A stretch of 56,933 bases of DNA from Myxococcales bacterium (GTDB taxonomy: Bacteria > Myxococcota > Myxococcia > Myxococcales > Myxococcaceae): assembly GCA_016191815.1 (NCBI GenBank), contig JACPVI010000084.1:1-56933 (forward strand), written 5' to 3'. This document shows positions 1 to 7,943 of this stretch, in pieces. The notes beneath the pieces are model-generated. The model had not been told where the DNA came from and made no database searches. It worked only from the letters and a program-made list of their open reading frames with translations. The position numbers and the translations under genes were made by a program. Within the stretch, counting starts at the first letter, position 1; the number at the start of each line of letters is the position of its first letter.

Positions 1-83
1 CGCTCCCGGGCCACCATCTGCCGGAGCCGGGCGTCGAGGGCGTCGGAGGACAGCGAGGACAATTCATCGAGGCGAGGATTCAT
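1..83 (-). CDS. N-terminal fragment of a gene leaving the left edge
   Basis: An ATG at 83 opens a reading frame that runs leftwards out of the window. The 27 visible residues begin MNPRLDELSSLSSDALDARL and continue with QMVARER. A short N-terminus of this kind (a run of Leu/Ser/Asp, then R-L-x-x-M/L-V-A-x-E-R) resembles the start of the HNH-endonuclease-type proteins common in Myxococcota, but the domain itself lies outside. There is no clear Shine-Dalgarno sequence. The assignment is inference from a very short peptide. Confidence 0.35.
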   Translation of the reverse strand, partial: MNPRLDELSSLSSDALDARLRQMVARE

Positions 84-767
84 GGCGCAGCACTACCACG
101 AGTTTTTCGAGGCGGTTTCGAGGGCCCTGGGGGCTCCGAGGGGCGAAGTCCGCACCGTGATGGCCGCGACGCGGGAGGGAAGCCGACTTCGTCGAGCAGC
201 GAGCGGCCTGGAGCGCGAGGGAGGTGCTTTCGAGCGCGTCAGTCTCGACGCCGGCAACCTCGGGCGGGGGGCGTCAACTGAATTCGTACGGCCGATGCAT
301 TTTTCTGGGTGCCTCCGAATTCGCGGCGGTGTGCGGCCCAGGCCCGAAGGGTCGGATTGGTTCAAGCCGTCACACCGCGGTGAATTCCAAGAAGAGCATC
401 GGGCATGGGTACGGGGGGTGTGCAGCGCGCGACACCGCGTCGAGTCGAGCCGGCCCCGAGCTGGAGGCCGGGCCGCGGGACTGGAGCAAGTGCATTGCTG
501 ACAGCCGATGCCCTCCGCCACAGGAGCCCGCCGCAGCAAGCGCAACGATGCCATCCGTTCGCCTCACGCGGCGCGGCACCGCACCGCGAGCCCCGTCGAG
601 TCGAGCCGGCCCCGAGCTGGAGGCCGGGCCGCGGGCATCGAGCAGGTCCATTCCTGACAACCCATGCCCTCCGCCACCCCCGGCGATTCCTCGAGCGCGT
701 GGAGCAGTTCCTGCGCGAGGCGGGCCCGACGGCTCGCTGAGCCGGGGATGTCTCACGGAAAGGCCCT
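84..767. other. Gene-poor, repeat-bearing stretch
   Basis: Open frames exist on both strands because of the high GC, but none has a ribosome-binding site, a recognisable domain or consistent codon use, and they overlap one another antisense. The stretch contains a partial direct duplication (438-521 and 594-677) and ends at the 85-bp tandem repeat. It looks like degenerated intergenic DNA. No functional element other than the repeats was seen. Confidence 0.5.
438..677. repeat. Direct repeat of about 84 bp, two copies 156 bp apart
   Basis: Positions 438-479 and 594-635 are identical over 42 bp (beginning CGTCGAGTCGAGCCGGCC). The similarity continues less perfectly over the next 42 bp (480-521 and 636-677), where both copies read towards ATGCCCTCCGCCAC. 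Copies with a perfect first half and a diverged second half suggest a local duplication followed by decay, or gene conversion of the core. Confidence 0.8.
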
Positions 768-970
768 CGGAGGGGAAAAACCCCTCCGGAGGTCTTTCTG
801 AGACGTCGAATTGGGTGGTTCGCACCCCATCAAGGGCTCAAGGAAAGAGCTGCGGAGGGGAAAAACCCCTCCGGAGGTCTCTCCGAAACGTCCAATTGGG
901 AGGTCCGCATCCCATCAAGGGCTCAAGGAAAGACCCGCGGAGGGCAAAGGCGCTCCTCGGGGTCTCTCGG
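768..970. repeat. 85-bp tandem repeat with embedded hairpins, about 2.4 copies
   Basis: Copy 1 is 768-852, copy 2 is 853-937 and a diverged third begins at 938. Copies 1 and 2 differ at roughly ten positions. Each full copy opens with a perfect 8-bp stem, CGGAGGGG / CCCCTCCG, around an AAAAA loop (768-788 and 853-873), and ends in a shared CATCAAGGGCTCAAGGAAAG segment. On the minus strand the repeat lies just behind the stop codon of the gene at 971-1729, so the hairpins may act as a tandem terminator or as an RNA 3'-end stabiliser. Confidence 0.75.
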
Positions 971-1729
971 TCAGCCCTCTTCCTTCTCCGGGGGAGTAGT
1001 CCCACCCTCGTTTTTCTTGGGCGTTCGGCCCTCTTTGAGGGGTGGCACGAGCAGCGCCGCGTCCCGGTAGCCCACGATGGCCGCCGCAGCCGCTCGTAGC
1101 TGGTCGTGCCAGGTGAAGACCAAGGTCCCGTAGCGGTCGCGTAGCTCGGCCGCCTCGCGGCTCTTGCTGTCCTTTCCCGAGATGACGCCGAGGGCTTCGA
1201 GGGCCGCCTGGGCCTTTTCCTTCGCGGTGGCCAGAGCGTTGTCGCCGTGGAGCAGCTCGACGCTTCTCCGATAGGGGCCGAGTAGGCCCACCAGGTCCCG
1301 CACATCCTGCACATTGTCCGAAGGGCCCGCGCCCGCACGGATGCGCGCGAGCTCTCGGGCGTCGATCGCTCCAGACTCCTTCAGGCTCTCGGCGAGGGGT
1401 ATCAGCTTGCGCCGCCACTCGAGGGCTTCCTGCACGCTGGGAATCGTGATGCCGTCGCGGATCTGCACCTTCCGCGCGGCCCGCTGAGCGCCCATGAGCC
1501 GATCGCACACCTCGGGCAGCGCCTTGAGCTGGTTGTAGTTGAGCCCGGGATGCTCCGCGACGAGCTTCGCCTCGTAGGGAGCCAAGGCGTCCAGTCCCTC
1601 CCGGCATGCCGACTTGGCTTCCAGCGGGTCAAACCAAAGCTTTTGCACCTCGGCCTTCCGGAAGGAGAGCGCCGCATTCAGCAGCGGATCGCCGCTCGTT
1701 GCCTTCTTCCTCGTTTTCTTGCCTGCCAT
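971..1729 (-). CDS. Hypothetical protein, 252 aa, helix-rich
   Basis: I do not recognise a family. The frame stays open to 2230, but the ATG at 1729 is preceded by AGGGGG at good spacing and begins MAGKKTRKKATSGDPLLNAA, so this start was chosen. The protein has a basic N-terminus, is mostly helical with many Glu/Ala/Leu/Lys residues, has no signal peptide or membrane segment, and ends in a charged low-complexity tail rich in Pro, Lys and Glu. A cytoplasmic role is inferred. It lies 83 nt downstream of the lipoprotein gene at 1813-2310, in the same direction as the glgA operon, and may or may not be cotranscribed. The 3' end runs into the 85-bp repeat. Confidence 0.7.
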   Translation of the reverse strand: MAGKKTRKKATSGDPLLNAALSFRKAEVQKLWFDPLEAKSACREGLDALAPYEAKLVAEHPGLNYNQLKALPEVCDRLMGAQRAARKVQIRDGITIPSVQEALEWRRKLIPLAESLKESGAIDARELARIRAGAGPSDNVQDVRDLVGLLGPYRRSVELLHGDNALATAKEKAQAALEALGVISGKDSKSREAAELRDRYGTLVFTWHDQLRAAAAAIVGYRDAALLVPPLKEGRTPKKNEGGTTPPEKEEG

Positions 1730-1812
1730 GAGAACCCCCTGGGTGGAACGACTCTGCAACCCGGGCCGGCGGAGGGCAAGCTTCATCGACCGCCATCGAC
1801 GATGGACCATTT

Positions 1813-2310
1813 TCATTCTTCCCCGCCGAAGAGCACAGCGCCCTGGGCGACGATGCGCCGCCGGACCTGGAAGGGAAGCCGCTGGAGGACTCCGCCGAAG
1901 CTCGCCGTCACTCCCCCTCGCACCGCCACCTCGAGCGCGGTGGGCTCGGAGGCCACCCGCACCTCCTGGTACGAGAGCGGCGCCCTCAGCTCGACCGTGG
2001 CGCGCCCTCCCAGTGGGAGCGCTCCCGAAGCCACCTGCTCTCCCGCCGCGAAGTACCTGCCCCGAAGCCACAGCTCCCAGGACACCCGGCTGAGCGTGCC
2101 TGCCTGCGCCTCGCGGTTCTCCACGTCGAGGATCAGCCTCAGCTCCCCACCCTCGGAGCGGAAGGCGGCGAAGACTTCCCTCACTTCCACCGCGGCCTGC
2201 TCCGCCCTCGTCTGCGCGGCGCTCTTGCACCCGCCCGAGAAGAGCGCCACCGCCAACCCGACCGCCAAGGCGGAGGCGCGGCGCCGTCGAGCTCCCTCTG
2301 CGCCGCCCAT
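1813..2310 (-). CDS. Lipoprotein with LEA14/WHy-like domain
   Basis: A predicted 165-aa outer-envelope lipoprotein. It has an Arg-rich N-terminus, a hydrophobic stretch and a lipobox FSGGC at about residues 24-28. The rest is a beta-rich domain with alternating hydrophobic residues (LRLILDVENREAQAGTLSRV, later LPLGGRATVELRAPLSY), as in LEA2/WHy (LEA14-like) desiccation-related proteins, which are often lipoproteins in myxobacteria. A GTG at 2316 is possible, but the ATG at 2310 has GGGAGG five bases upstream and is preferred. It begins 12 nt after the kinase stop, so it is probably the third gene of a glgA-kinase-lipoprotein operon. The domain assignment is moderate. Confidence 0.7.
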   Translation of the reverse strand: MGGAEGARRRRASALAVGLAVALFSGGCKSAAQTRAEQAAVEVREVFAAFRSEGGELRLILDVENREAQAGTLSRVSWELWLRGRYFAAGEQVASGALPLGGRATVELRAPLSYQEVRVASEPTALEVAVRGGVTASFGGVLQRLPFQVRRRIVAQGAVLFGGEE

Positions 2311-2322
2311 CGGCACCTCCCG

Positions 2323-3243
2323 CTAGCCACCGGACAGCATCGGCTTTAGCGCCTCCACCGTCATCGGCCAGCCCTGCCGGCGGGCCAAAACCTCGAGGGC
2401 CCTCAGGAACTCCGCCGCGCTCTGGAACCTGAGGCTCCGGTCCGCCAAGAGCGCGCGCCGCACCACCCGGGCTCCGAAGTCGGGGACCTCCGGGTTGGAG
2501 GCCTGGGGCGGAGGCACCCGGGCGTTGCGAACCTTGTGCATCATCTCCATCTCCCCGTCGCCGTCGAACAGGCGGCGGTTGGAGAACATCTCCCAGAGGA
2601 TGACGCCGACCGCGAACAGATCCGACCGGTGGTCCACCGGCTGCCCGAGCACCTGCTCGGGGCTCATGTAGGAGACAGTGCCGCGCAGCGCCCCGGCGTC
2701 GCCCTTCATCAGCCCCTCCACCTCCGCCACCCCGAAGTCGGTGAGCTTCACCTCGCCGTTCACCGAGAGGAGGATGTTGGTCGGGTTCACGTCTCGATGG
2801 ACGATGTTCCCTGCCTGCTCGCCCACCCGAACGCGGTGGATGTAGTCGAGCGCCTTGAGCAGGCAGCAGACGATGTAGGTCGACGCGGAGAGCGGCATCG
2901 GAGCGCCGGCCTTGGCGAAGGCCTCCTGCATGAAAGAGAGCGGCCGGCCGGCGACCAGCTCCTGCACCATGAGATAGTCCGGGCCGGCGCGGAAGCAGCG
3001 GAAGGTGCGGACGATGTGAGGGTGCCTGAGCCGCGCGGTCAGCTTCGCCTCGTCGACGAACTGCTTCACGAAGGCGCCGTCGTTCCGGTAGGTGGGAAGA
3101 AGCCGCTTGAGGACCACCTCGTCCGGCTCTCCGGGAGAGCGCTGGGTGGGGGGAAGCGCCCGCGCCTGGTAGACCTCGGCCATCCCGCCGACCGCGATGC
3201 GCCCGACGATCTGGTAGCCTCCGAGCTCGGTCTCCTGGGCCAC
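2323..3243 (-). CDS. Hanks-type serine/threonine protein kinase, kinase domain only
   Basis: A 306-aa soluble kinase without a transmembrane or sensor domain. Visible motifs are a glycine loop (AVGGMAEVY, about residues 17-25), a catalytic Lys in EVVLKRLLP, the catalytic loop HRDVNPTNILL, DFGVAEVEG, and SYMSPEQV as the APE-like segment. The catalytic loop has Val-Asn where most Ser/Thr kinases have Leu/Ile-Lys, a variation seen in other myxobacterial kinases; the catalytic Asp and metal-binding Asn are present, so activity is likely. The start codon is GTG. It begins 9 nt after the glgA stop and is followed at once by a lipoprotein gene. This operon position suggests, but does not prove, a link to glycogen metabolism. 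Confidence 0.92.
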   Translation of the reverse strand: MAQETELGGYQIVGRIAVGGMAEVYQARALPPTQRSPGEPDEVVLKRLLPTYRNDGAFVKQFVDEAKLTARLRHPHIVRTFRCFRAGPDYLMVQELVAGRPLSFMQEAFAKAGAPMPLSASTYIVCCLLKALDYIHRVRVGEQAGNIVHRDVNPTNILLSVNGEVKLTDFGVAEVEGLMKGDAGALRGTVSYMSPEQVLGQPVDHRSDLFAVGVILWEMFSNRRLFDGDGEMEMMHKVRNARVPPPQASNPEVPDFGARVVRRALLADRSLRFQSAAEFLRALEVLARRQGWPMTVEALKPMLSGG

Positions 3244-3252
3244 GGCGCGAGG

Positions 3253-4716
3253 TTACCCTGGTTTGGCCATCTTCTCGCCTTCGCGGGCGGCGAGCGACTG
3301 GTAGATTTCCTCGTACTGCTTGGCGGCCGCCTCCCAGGAGAAGTCCTCGGCCATCCCCCGCCGGCGCACCTCCCCCAGCTTGCGCCGGTCCCGGTAGAGC
3401 CCTAGCGCCCGGTCGACCGCCTCGAGGAACGCGGTGGGCTGGTAATCACCGAACTTGATGCCGGTGGCTCCCTTCTCCTTTAGGTCGACCACCGTGTCGT
3501 CCAGCCCTCCCACCCTTCGGACCACCGGCACCGCGCCGTAGCGCAGCGAATACATCTGGTTGAGCCCGCACGGCTCGTAGCGGGACGGCATGAGGAAGAA
3601 GTCGCTGCCTGCCTCCAGCAGGTGCGCCAGCGCCGGGTCGAAGCCGATCTTCACCCCAAGCTTCCTCGGGTAGCGGGCGGCAAGCTGCCTGAGCGCCTGC
3701 TCGTACCGCGCCTCGCCGCTGCCGAGCACGGTGACGGTCAGCTCCCTCTCCAAGAGGCGCGGGAGCGAATAGAGGAGGAGGTCGATGCCCTTCTGATCGG
3801 CCAGCCGGCCGACCAGGCCGAAGGCGGGAGAGGCCACCGCCGCCGCGGGCAGCCCGAACCGCTCGAGCAGCTTCTTCTTGCACTGCTCCTTTCCCGAGAG
3901 GTCCTTGGGGCTGAATCGAGCCGGGAGGTAGGGATCGGCCTGCGGATCCCACTCGGAGTAGTCGGCCCCGTTGAGGATTCCCCGCAGCTTGTGCCGGCGG
4001 TCGCGGAGGAAGCCCTCCAGCCCCCAGCCGCCCTCGGCAGTTTGGATTTCCTCCGCGTAGCGGCGGGAGACGGTGGTGAGCGCGTCGGCGAAGGCGATCC
4101 CCGCCTTGAGGAAGGAGGGCCGGTCGTAGAACTCCAGCCCCTCCGGGTTGAACAGCTCCCAGGGAAGTCCCAGCTCGTCCATCACCAGCTTGGGGAAGGC
4201 GCCCTGGTAGGCCAGGTTGTGGATGGTGAAGACCGAGCGGGCGGATGAGAGCCTGGTGCCCTGGTAGCCCCTGGCGAGCGCCACCGCGGCCAGCCCGGTC
4301 TGCCAGTCGTTGAGGTGCACCACCTCGGGGGTGAACTTCACCAGCTCGGCGGCGGCGAGGGCGGCGATGGAGAAGTAGGCGAAGCGGCGGTGGTTGTCGG
4401 GGTAGTCGCGGTTGTCCTCCTGGTACAGCCCGGGCCTCTGGAAGAAGGCCGGCTGGTCCACAAAGAGCACCCGGTGGCCGCGCCCGAGCTGCGCCTGGCG
4501 GAGCCACCCCTCCACCTCGCCGAAGGGAAAGCGCAAGGTGAACGGCCCGCCGGCCGGCTGGATGGCCTTGTCCTTCACCTGCGAGTACAGGGGCGTCACC
4601 ACCAAAAGCTCGTGGCCGCGCTTGGAGAGCGCCTTGGGCAGCGCCCCTGCCACGTCGGCAAGCCCGCCGGTCTTGGAGAAGGGCGCGACTTCCGACGCGA
4701 GGAAGAGGACTCTCAT
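3253..4716 (-). CDS. glgA: Glycogen synthase (ADP-glucose type)
   Basis: A GT5-family glucosyltransferase that transfers glucose from ADP-glucose to the non-reducing end of alpha-1,4-glucan in the cytoplasm. The 487-aa length is normal for bacterial GlgA. The N-terminus [20 protein letters not shown] carries the substrate-binding KTGGL motif. Further hallmarks are [29 protein letters not shown] and the C-terminal [18 protein letters not shown]. An in-frame ATG at 4737 would add seven residues not found in the family, so 4716 was chosen. It is the first gene of an operon with the kinase at 2323-3243. Confidence 0.96.
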   Translation of the reverse strand: MRVLFLASEVAPFSKTGGLADVAGALPKALSKRGHELLVVTPLYSQVKDKAIQPAGGPFTLRFPFGEVEGWLRQAQLGRGHRVLFVDQPAFFQRPGLYQEDNRDYPDNHRRFAYFSIAALAAAELVKFTPEVVHLNDWQTGLAAVALARGYQGTRLSSARSVFTIHNLAYQGAFPKLVMDELGLPWELFNPEGLEFYDRPSFLKAGIAFADALTTVSRRYAEEIQTAEGGWGLEGFLRDRRHKLRGILNGADYSEWDPQADPYLPARFSPKDLSGKEQCKKKLLERFGLPAAAVASPAFGLVGRLADQKGIDLLLYSLPRLLERELTVTVLGSGEARYEQALRQLAARYPRKLGVKIGFDPALAHLLEAGSDFFLMPSRYEPCGLNQMYSLRYGAVPVVRRVGGLDDTVVDLKEKGATGIKFGDYQPTAFLEAVDRALGLYRDRRKLGEVRRRGMAEDFSWEAAAKQYEEIYQSLAAREGEKMAKPG

Positions 4717-4811
4717 GGTGCCGCCCCAGGATGCCAAGCCGCGCCCCCGGTGGCCACCGCCATGTTTCCTCGGACCCTGGCCAAAGCGGCGTGCGGTATG
4801 GTCCGCGCCCG

Positions 4812-5393
4812 ATGTCGGAAGCGGACCCGATCGCGCGTTTTTCCAAGTTGTACGAGCAGGCGCGGGAGAAGTGCCCGGGCGACTTCAACGCGGTGGTACT
4901 GGCCACGGTGGGGAAGGAGGGGCGGCCCTCGGCGCGGGTGATGCTGCTCAAGGGCTTCGACGCCCGAGGTTTCGTCTTCTACACCAACCTCCACAGCCGC
5001 AAGGGCCGGGAGCTGGAGGAAAACCCGTACGCCTCGCTATGCTTCTATTGGCCGCAGCTCGAGCGGCAGGTGCGGGTGGAGGGGAAGGTGGAGCCGGTCT
5101 CCGAGGAGGAGGCGGACGCCTACTTCGCCACCCGTCCCCGGCTCTCGCAGGTTGGGGCCTGGGCCTCGGAGCAGAGCCGGGCGCTCTCCTCGCGGGCGAT
5201 GCTGCTGGCGAGGGTGGCGGAGCTGGAACTTCGCTACCTCGGGCGAGGCGTTCCGCGGCCGCCGCACTGGTCGGGCTACCGGCTTTTGCCGGACCGGATC
5301 GAGTTCTGGGTTTCCCAGCCCTACCGGATGCACGAGCGCACCGTGTACCGGCGCGAGGGCGAGGGGTGGACCTCGGAGATGCTCTACCCGTAG
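4812..5393 (+). CDS. pdxH: Pyridoxamine/pyridoxine 5'-phosphate oxidase
   Basis: An FMN-dependent enzyme making pyridoxal 5'-phosphate (vitamin B6) in the cytoplasm. The 193-aa protein shows the family hallmarks: [20 protein letters not shown] with [13 protein letters not shown] (FMN binding), [38 protein letters not shown] and the C-terminal signature [17 protein letters not shown]. It is about 25 residues shorter at the N-terminus than E. coli PdxH. The ATG at 4812 fits the start of homology. It has no Shine-Dalgarno, but a TATGGT hexamer at 4797-4802 lies nine bases upstream, so a leaderless transcript is possible. It is divergent from glgA. Confidence 0.95.
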   Translation: MSEADPIARFSKLYEQAREKCPGDFNAVVLATVGKEGRPSARVMLLKGFDARGFVFYTNLHSRKGRELEENPYASLCFYWPQLERQVRVEGKVEPVSEEEADAYFATRPRLSQVGAWASEQSRALSSRAMLLARVAELELRYLGRGVPRPPHWSGYRLLPDRIEFWVSQPYRMHERTVYRREGEGWTSEMLYP

Positions 5394-5631
5394 CCCGCTT
5401 GGAGCCTCGCCATGCGTTGCCCGAGCTGCCACCCTGGTTTCTCAACTTGAGCAGCCAGCCTTGCTCGAATTGCGAAGCGCTGTCTCGTAGAAGGACAGGC
5501 TCCAGCTCGCCGCAAGGAGGGCTTGATCGGCCCGAGCAGGGCAAACGAGCTCTTGAGGGCCAGGCAACTTGCGGGGCGGCCGATGCGTGGATCGCGTGCG
5601 CCCGGTAGTATCTCCTCAGGGGCCGATTGGC
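5394..5631. promoter_or_regulatory. Intergenic region with -10-like TAGTAT
   Basis: This non-coding stretch lies between pdxH and the Uma2 relic. The only signal seen is TAGTAT at 5606-5611, followed by an AGGGG-containing leader and an ATG at 5632, which could have been the promoter and leader of the Uma2 gene. No strong terminator was found behind pdxH. Confidence 0.3.
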
Positions 5632-6055
5632 ATGCATGACGTTCAGTCCAGGGCGCGCGAGCAGTCGGCGATGCCTCGCAAGGTGCGGCGCATCACCGTT
5701 GAGCAGTACGAACGGATGGCCGAACAAGGATTCTTCCAGCCCGACGAACGAGCGGAGCTGCTCGAGGGGGTAATCTACTCGATGAGCCCGCAGGGGGACC
5801 TTCACGCGCTGGTGCTGGAGCGCCTCACGGTTGCGTTCGTCCGAGCGCTGTCCGACCGCTACCGGGTACGGGTGCAGATGCCCTTGCACGCGGGGGACGA
5901 TTCGGAGCCGGAGCCCGACCTCGCCGTTGCGCCGCTCACTACGGAAGCGCCGCAGGCGCGGGCGCATCCCCGTCAAGCGTTGCTCGTCATCGAGGTGGCC
6001 GACTCCACGCTCGCCTTCGACCGCACGGTCAAGGCGAGCATCTACGCCCAGGCCC
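5632..6055 (+). pseudogene. Uma2-family endonuclease relic, C-terminus lost
   Basis: Uma2 proteins are PD-(D/E)XK-fold putative nucleases spread in many copies through cyanobacteria and myxobacteria. This copy keeps the N-terminal two thirds: ITVEQYERMAEQGFFQPDER, AELLEGVIYSMSPQG, then EPEPDLAVAP and LLVIEVADSTLAFDRTVKAS with the catalytic Asp and the Glu of the E-V-A-D-S-T strand. Just after KASIYAQA the family continuation (a Gly-Val-x-Glu-Tyr-Trp-type motif) is absent and the frame runs into unrelated sequence. The C-terminal helix and tail have therefore been deleted or replaced. An ATG at 5671 is an alternative start. Confidence 0.75.
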
Positions 6056-6147
6056 GGACGTCGCGGCACTGCTCGCCTGAGCGCGTCCAATGCGCCCCGC
6101 ACGGGGAGCGGGCCCCTGTCGTCGCCGGCGCACTATTGGCGAGGGCT

Positions 6148-6441
6148 CTACCCGTAGCGGGCCGCGGCCGGGAGGAAGCGCTTCGTCGGGTCGACGGGCC
6201 TGACGGTCATCATCGGTCCGCGCGCCAGCTCCGGGGGGAGCAGGGCTTCCCGGCCGCGCTCGAGGTGCACGACTCCGCCAGAGAGGTCGGCCAGCTCGTC
6301 GTAGCAGAGCGCCGCGCGGCGCTGCCTCCACGCTCGCCGGATGAGCAGGTGCTCGTTCCCGCACGCGACTACTCGGCCCACCAGCTCATCCCGCGGCCCG
6401 CGGACCCACATGCCCGACTGGAGCGAGGAGCGCTCTGCCAT
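6148..6441 (-). CDS. Small PRC-barrel/DUF2171-like hypothetical protein
   Basis: A 97-aa protein beginning MAERSSLQSGMWVRGPRDEL and continuing VGRVVACGNEHLLIRR. The pattern of G-M-x-V-x-G-x-D-x-x-x-G-R-V followed by short beta strands resembles DUF2171/PRC-barrel-like proteins; this is a weak, pattern-based suggestion. There is no signal peptide. No strong Shine-Dalgarno is present, and an internal ATG at 6411 (MWVRG) is possible. It lies among decayed genes, so it may itself be under relaxed selection. Confidence 0.5.
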   Translation of the reverse strand: MAERSSLQSGMWVRGPRDELVGRVVACGNEHLLIRRAWRQRRAALCYDELADLSGGVVHLERGREALLPPELARGPMMTVRPVDPTKRFLPAAARYG

Positions 6442-6490
6442 CAGCTCAAGGTACGGCGCCGGCTCATCTCGCCGCTTGCCAGTCCGGCGC

Positions 6491-6839
6491 TCAGGAGTGA
6501 GCGGGCGCCTCCTCGCGCCCTCCGACTCGCTCCGCGTGCAGGCGCCAGGCGAAGGGGCGAGGGCCAGGCCCGCGATCCGCGAAGGTGGCGGGGGTCAGCT
6601 CGACTATCCGCCAACCCTCGGAGCACGTCCACTCCCCACACCTCCAGGCCGCGAGCGGCGAAGAAGAGCGCGTTCTCGCCCGTGCCGCACCCCACGTCCA
6701 AGAGCGAGCCGGAGAGCCGGTCCGCCACCTCGACGATGGCCGGTTGGGGTCCGTCGATGTCCCAGGGCGGGCGCTCGGTGTAGGCGAGCGCGAAGAATTC
6801 GCTTGGTAGTCCCTCGGAGTCGGCCATCGCGACCTCCAT
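6491..6839 (-). pseudogene. Class I SAM-dependent methyltransferase with internal deletion
   Basis: The N-terminal part is intact: EFFALAYTERPPWDIDGPQP, then RLSGSLLDVGCGTGENALFF with the SAM-binding GxGxG motif, then GLEVWGVDVL (motif II). Immediately afterwards the frame changes. A second frame, ending at 6491, carries GWRIVELTPATFADRGPGPR and AWRLHAERVG, which reads like the C-terminal strand and tail of the same family. The middle of the enzyme (about 100 residues) is missing and the two ends are out of frame. The join lies near 6625-6640. The gene must be inactive. Confidence 0.75.
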
Positions 6840-6915
6840 CTTGCCCCGGGAGGGATACCCGCCGCCCCCCCCTTGTGCGAGCCGGCCTGGTGGGAAGGTT
6901 CCGCGGAGCGCTGCT

Positions 6916-7470
6916 TCAAGGCGCCTTCAAGAATCTCGCCGCCACGTGCTCCACCAGGTCGAGGTCCTGGGCCGAGGAGGAGTGTCGAGCCCCCGGCATC
7001 ACGAGGAGCTGCGAGCCGGGAATCGCTCGATGCAGCGCGAGCGCGTGGTCGAGCCTGATGTACTCGTCGCGGTCGCCGGTGCCGAGGAGAACCGGCGTCC
7101 GGATGCTGCCCAGCCTCTCATCGCTCCAGTTGGGCTGGGTGCGCCACATCGCGAAGAGCGCCTTCACGTGTGCCAGCCAGCGGGACGGGTCGGGCGCGAC
7201 CTCCTCGTACGCCTTCCGCTTCTCGGGCCCGAACGAATCGGCGGTGGCCTTCTCCGGCTCGGCCGGCAAATGGTGGTGCCCGTCCGGGCGGGCGTTGGCG
7301 CCGAGGGCCACCACCCGCTTCACCCGAGCAGGGTGGGACAGCGCCAGCTCGAGGCCGATGATTCCGCCGTCGCTCCAGCCCATCGCATTCGCCTTCTCCA
7401 GCCCGAGGTGGTCGAGCAGGGCGACCATGTCCTTGGCCATGTCGAGGAGGAGGGCGAGCGGCAGCAGCAT
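6916..7470 (-). pseudogene. Alpha/beta hydrolase lacking its N-terminal third
   Basis: The retained part starts at DMAKDMVALLDHLGLEKANA and includes the nucleophile elbow GWSDGG, the acid-containing strand TPVLLGTGDRDEY and the catalytic His in MPGARHSSSAQDLDLVEHVA. The first beta strands and the oxyanion-hole HG motif are absent. Upstream of about 7455 the frame continues into unrelated sequence next to the VapC gene. The ATG at 7470 gives a 184-aa product unlikely to fold. It was probably a proline-iminopeptidase- or haloperoxidase-like hydrolase; the exact substrate is unknown. Confidence 0.75.
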
Positions 7471-7544
7471 GGGGCCGATGCTAGAGCAGGCCGGGCAGCA
7501 TGAGGCGCAAGACCGGGCGGCGCACCGTGGCTGGGCCTTTGGCC

Positions 7545-7943
7545 TCAGCGCAGCCAATTCTCGACCGATAGGCCGGGTACGCGCGAGAACTCCCCGACGT
7601 TGTCGGTGATGATGGCGAGCCCCAGCGTCTTGCAGTGGGCCGCAATCAACAGGTCCATCGGCCCGATCGGTTGGCCCCTCGCTTCGAGCGCGGCGCGGAT
7701 CTCGCCGTATCCCCTGGCGGCTGCGGCGGTGAACGGCTCGACCCTGATCTCGCGAGTCAACTGGTGAATCAACCGCCGGTTCCTCGATCGGTCCGCGCTC
7801 CGCGCTGCCCCATGCTCCAGCTCGGCGAGCGTGATGGAACTCATGCGGAACTGGGTGGCCGGCCGGCACTCGATTCGGCTGGTCAGAGGCTGCCTGCGCG
7901 CCACCAGCCCAATGCAGGCGTTGGTGTCGAGGAGGAACTTCAT
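7545..7943 (-). CDS. vapC: Type II toxin VapC, PIN-domain ribonuclease
   Basis: A 132-aa PIN-domain RNase toxin. It has the N-terminal acidic strand MKFLLDTNACIGLV, the conserved Glu in SITLAELEHGA, and the downstream acids in GPMDLLIAAHC and AIITDNVGEFSRVPGL, a typical VapC of the FitB/VapC group. The ATG at 7943 overlaps the VapB stop codon by four bases (ATGA), the classical coupled arrangement. Upstream frame extension to 8297 is only shadow reading of vapB. Expression should follow the autoregulated promoter ahead of vapB. Confidence 0.93.
   Translation of the reverse strand: MKFLLDTNACIGLVARRQPLTSRIECRPATQFRMSSITLAELEHGAARSADRSRNRRLIHQLTREIRVEPFTAAAARGYGEIRAALEARGQPIGPMDLLIAAHCKTLGLAIITDNVGEFSRVPGLSVENWLR

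Noticed and set aside
82-501. A 139-codon plus-strand gene at the left end
   Set aside because: It overlaps an equally long minus-strand frame, has no ribosome-binding site and contains the direct repeat; no family resemblance.
768-970. CRISPR array
   Set aside because: Only about 2.4 directly adjoining 85-bp copies, no unique spacers and no cas genes.
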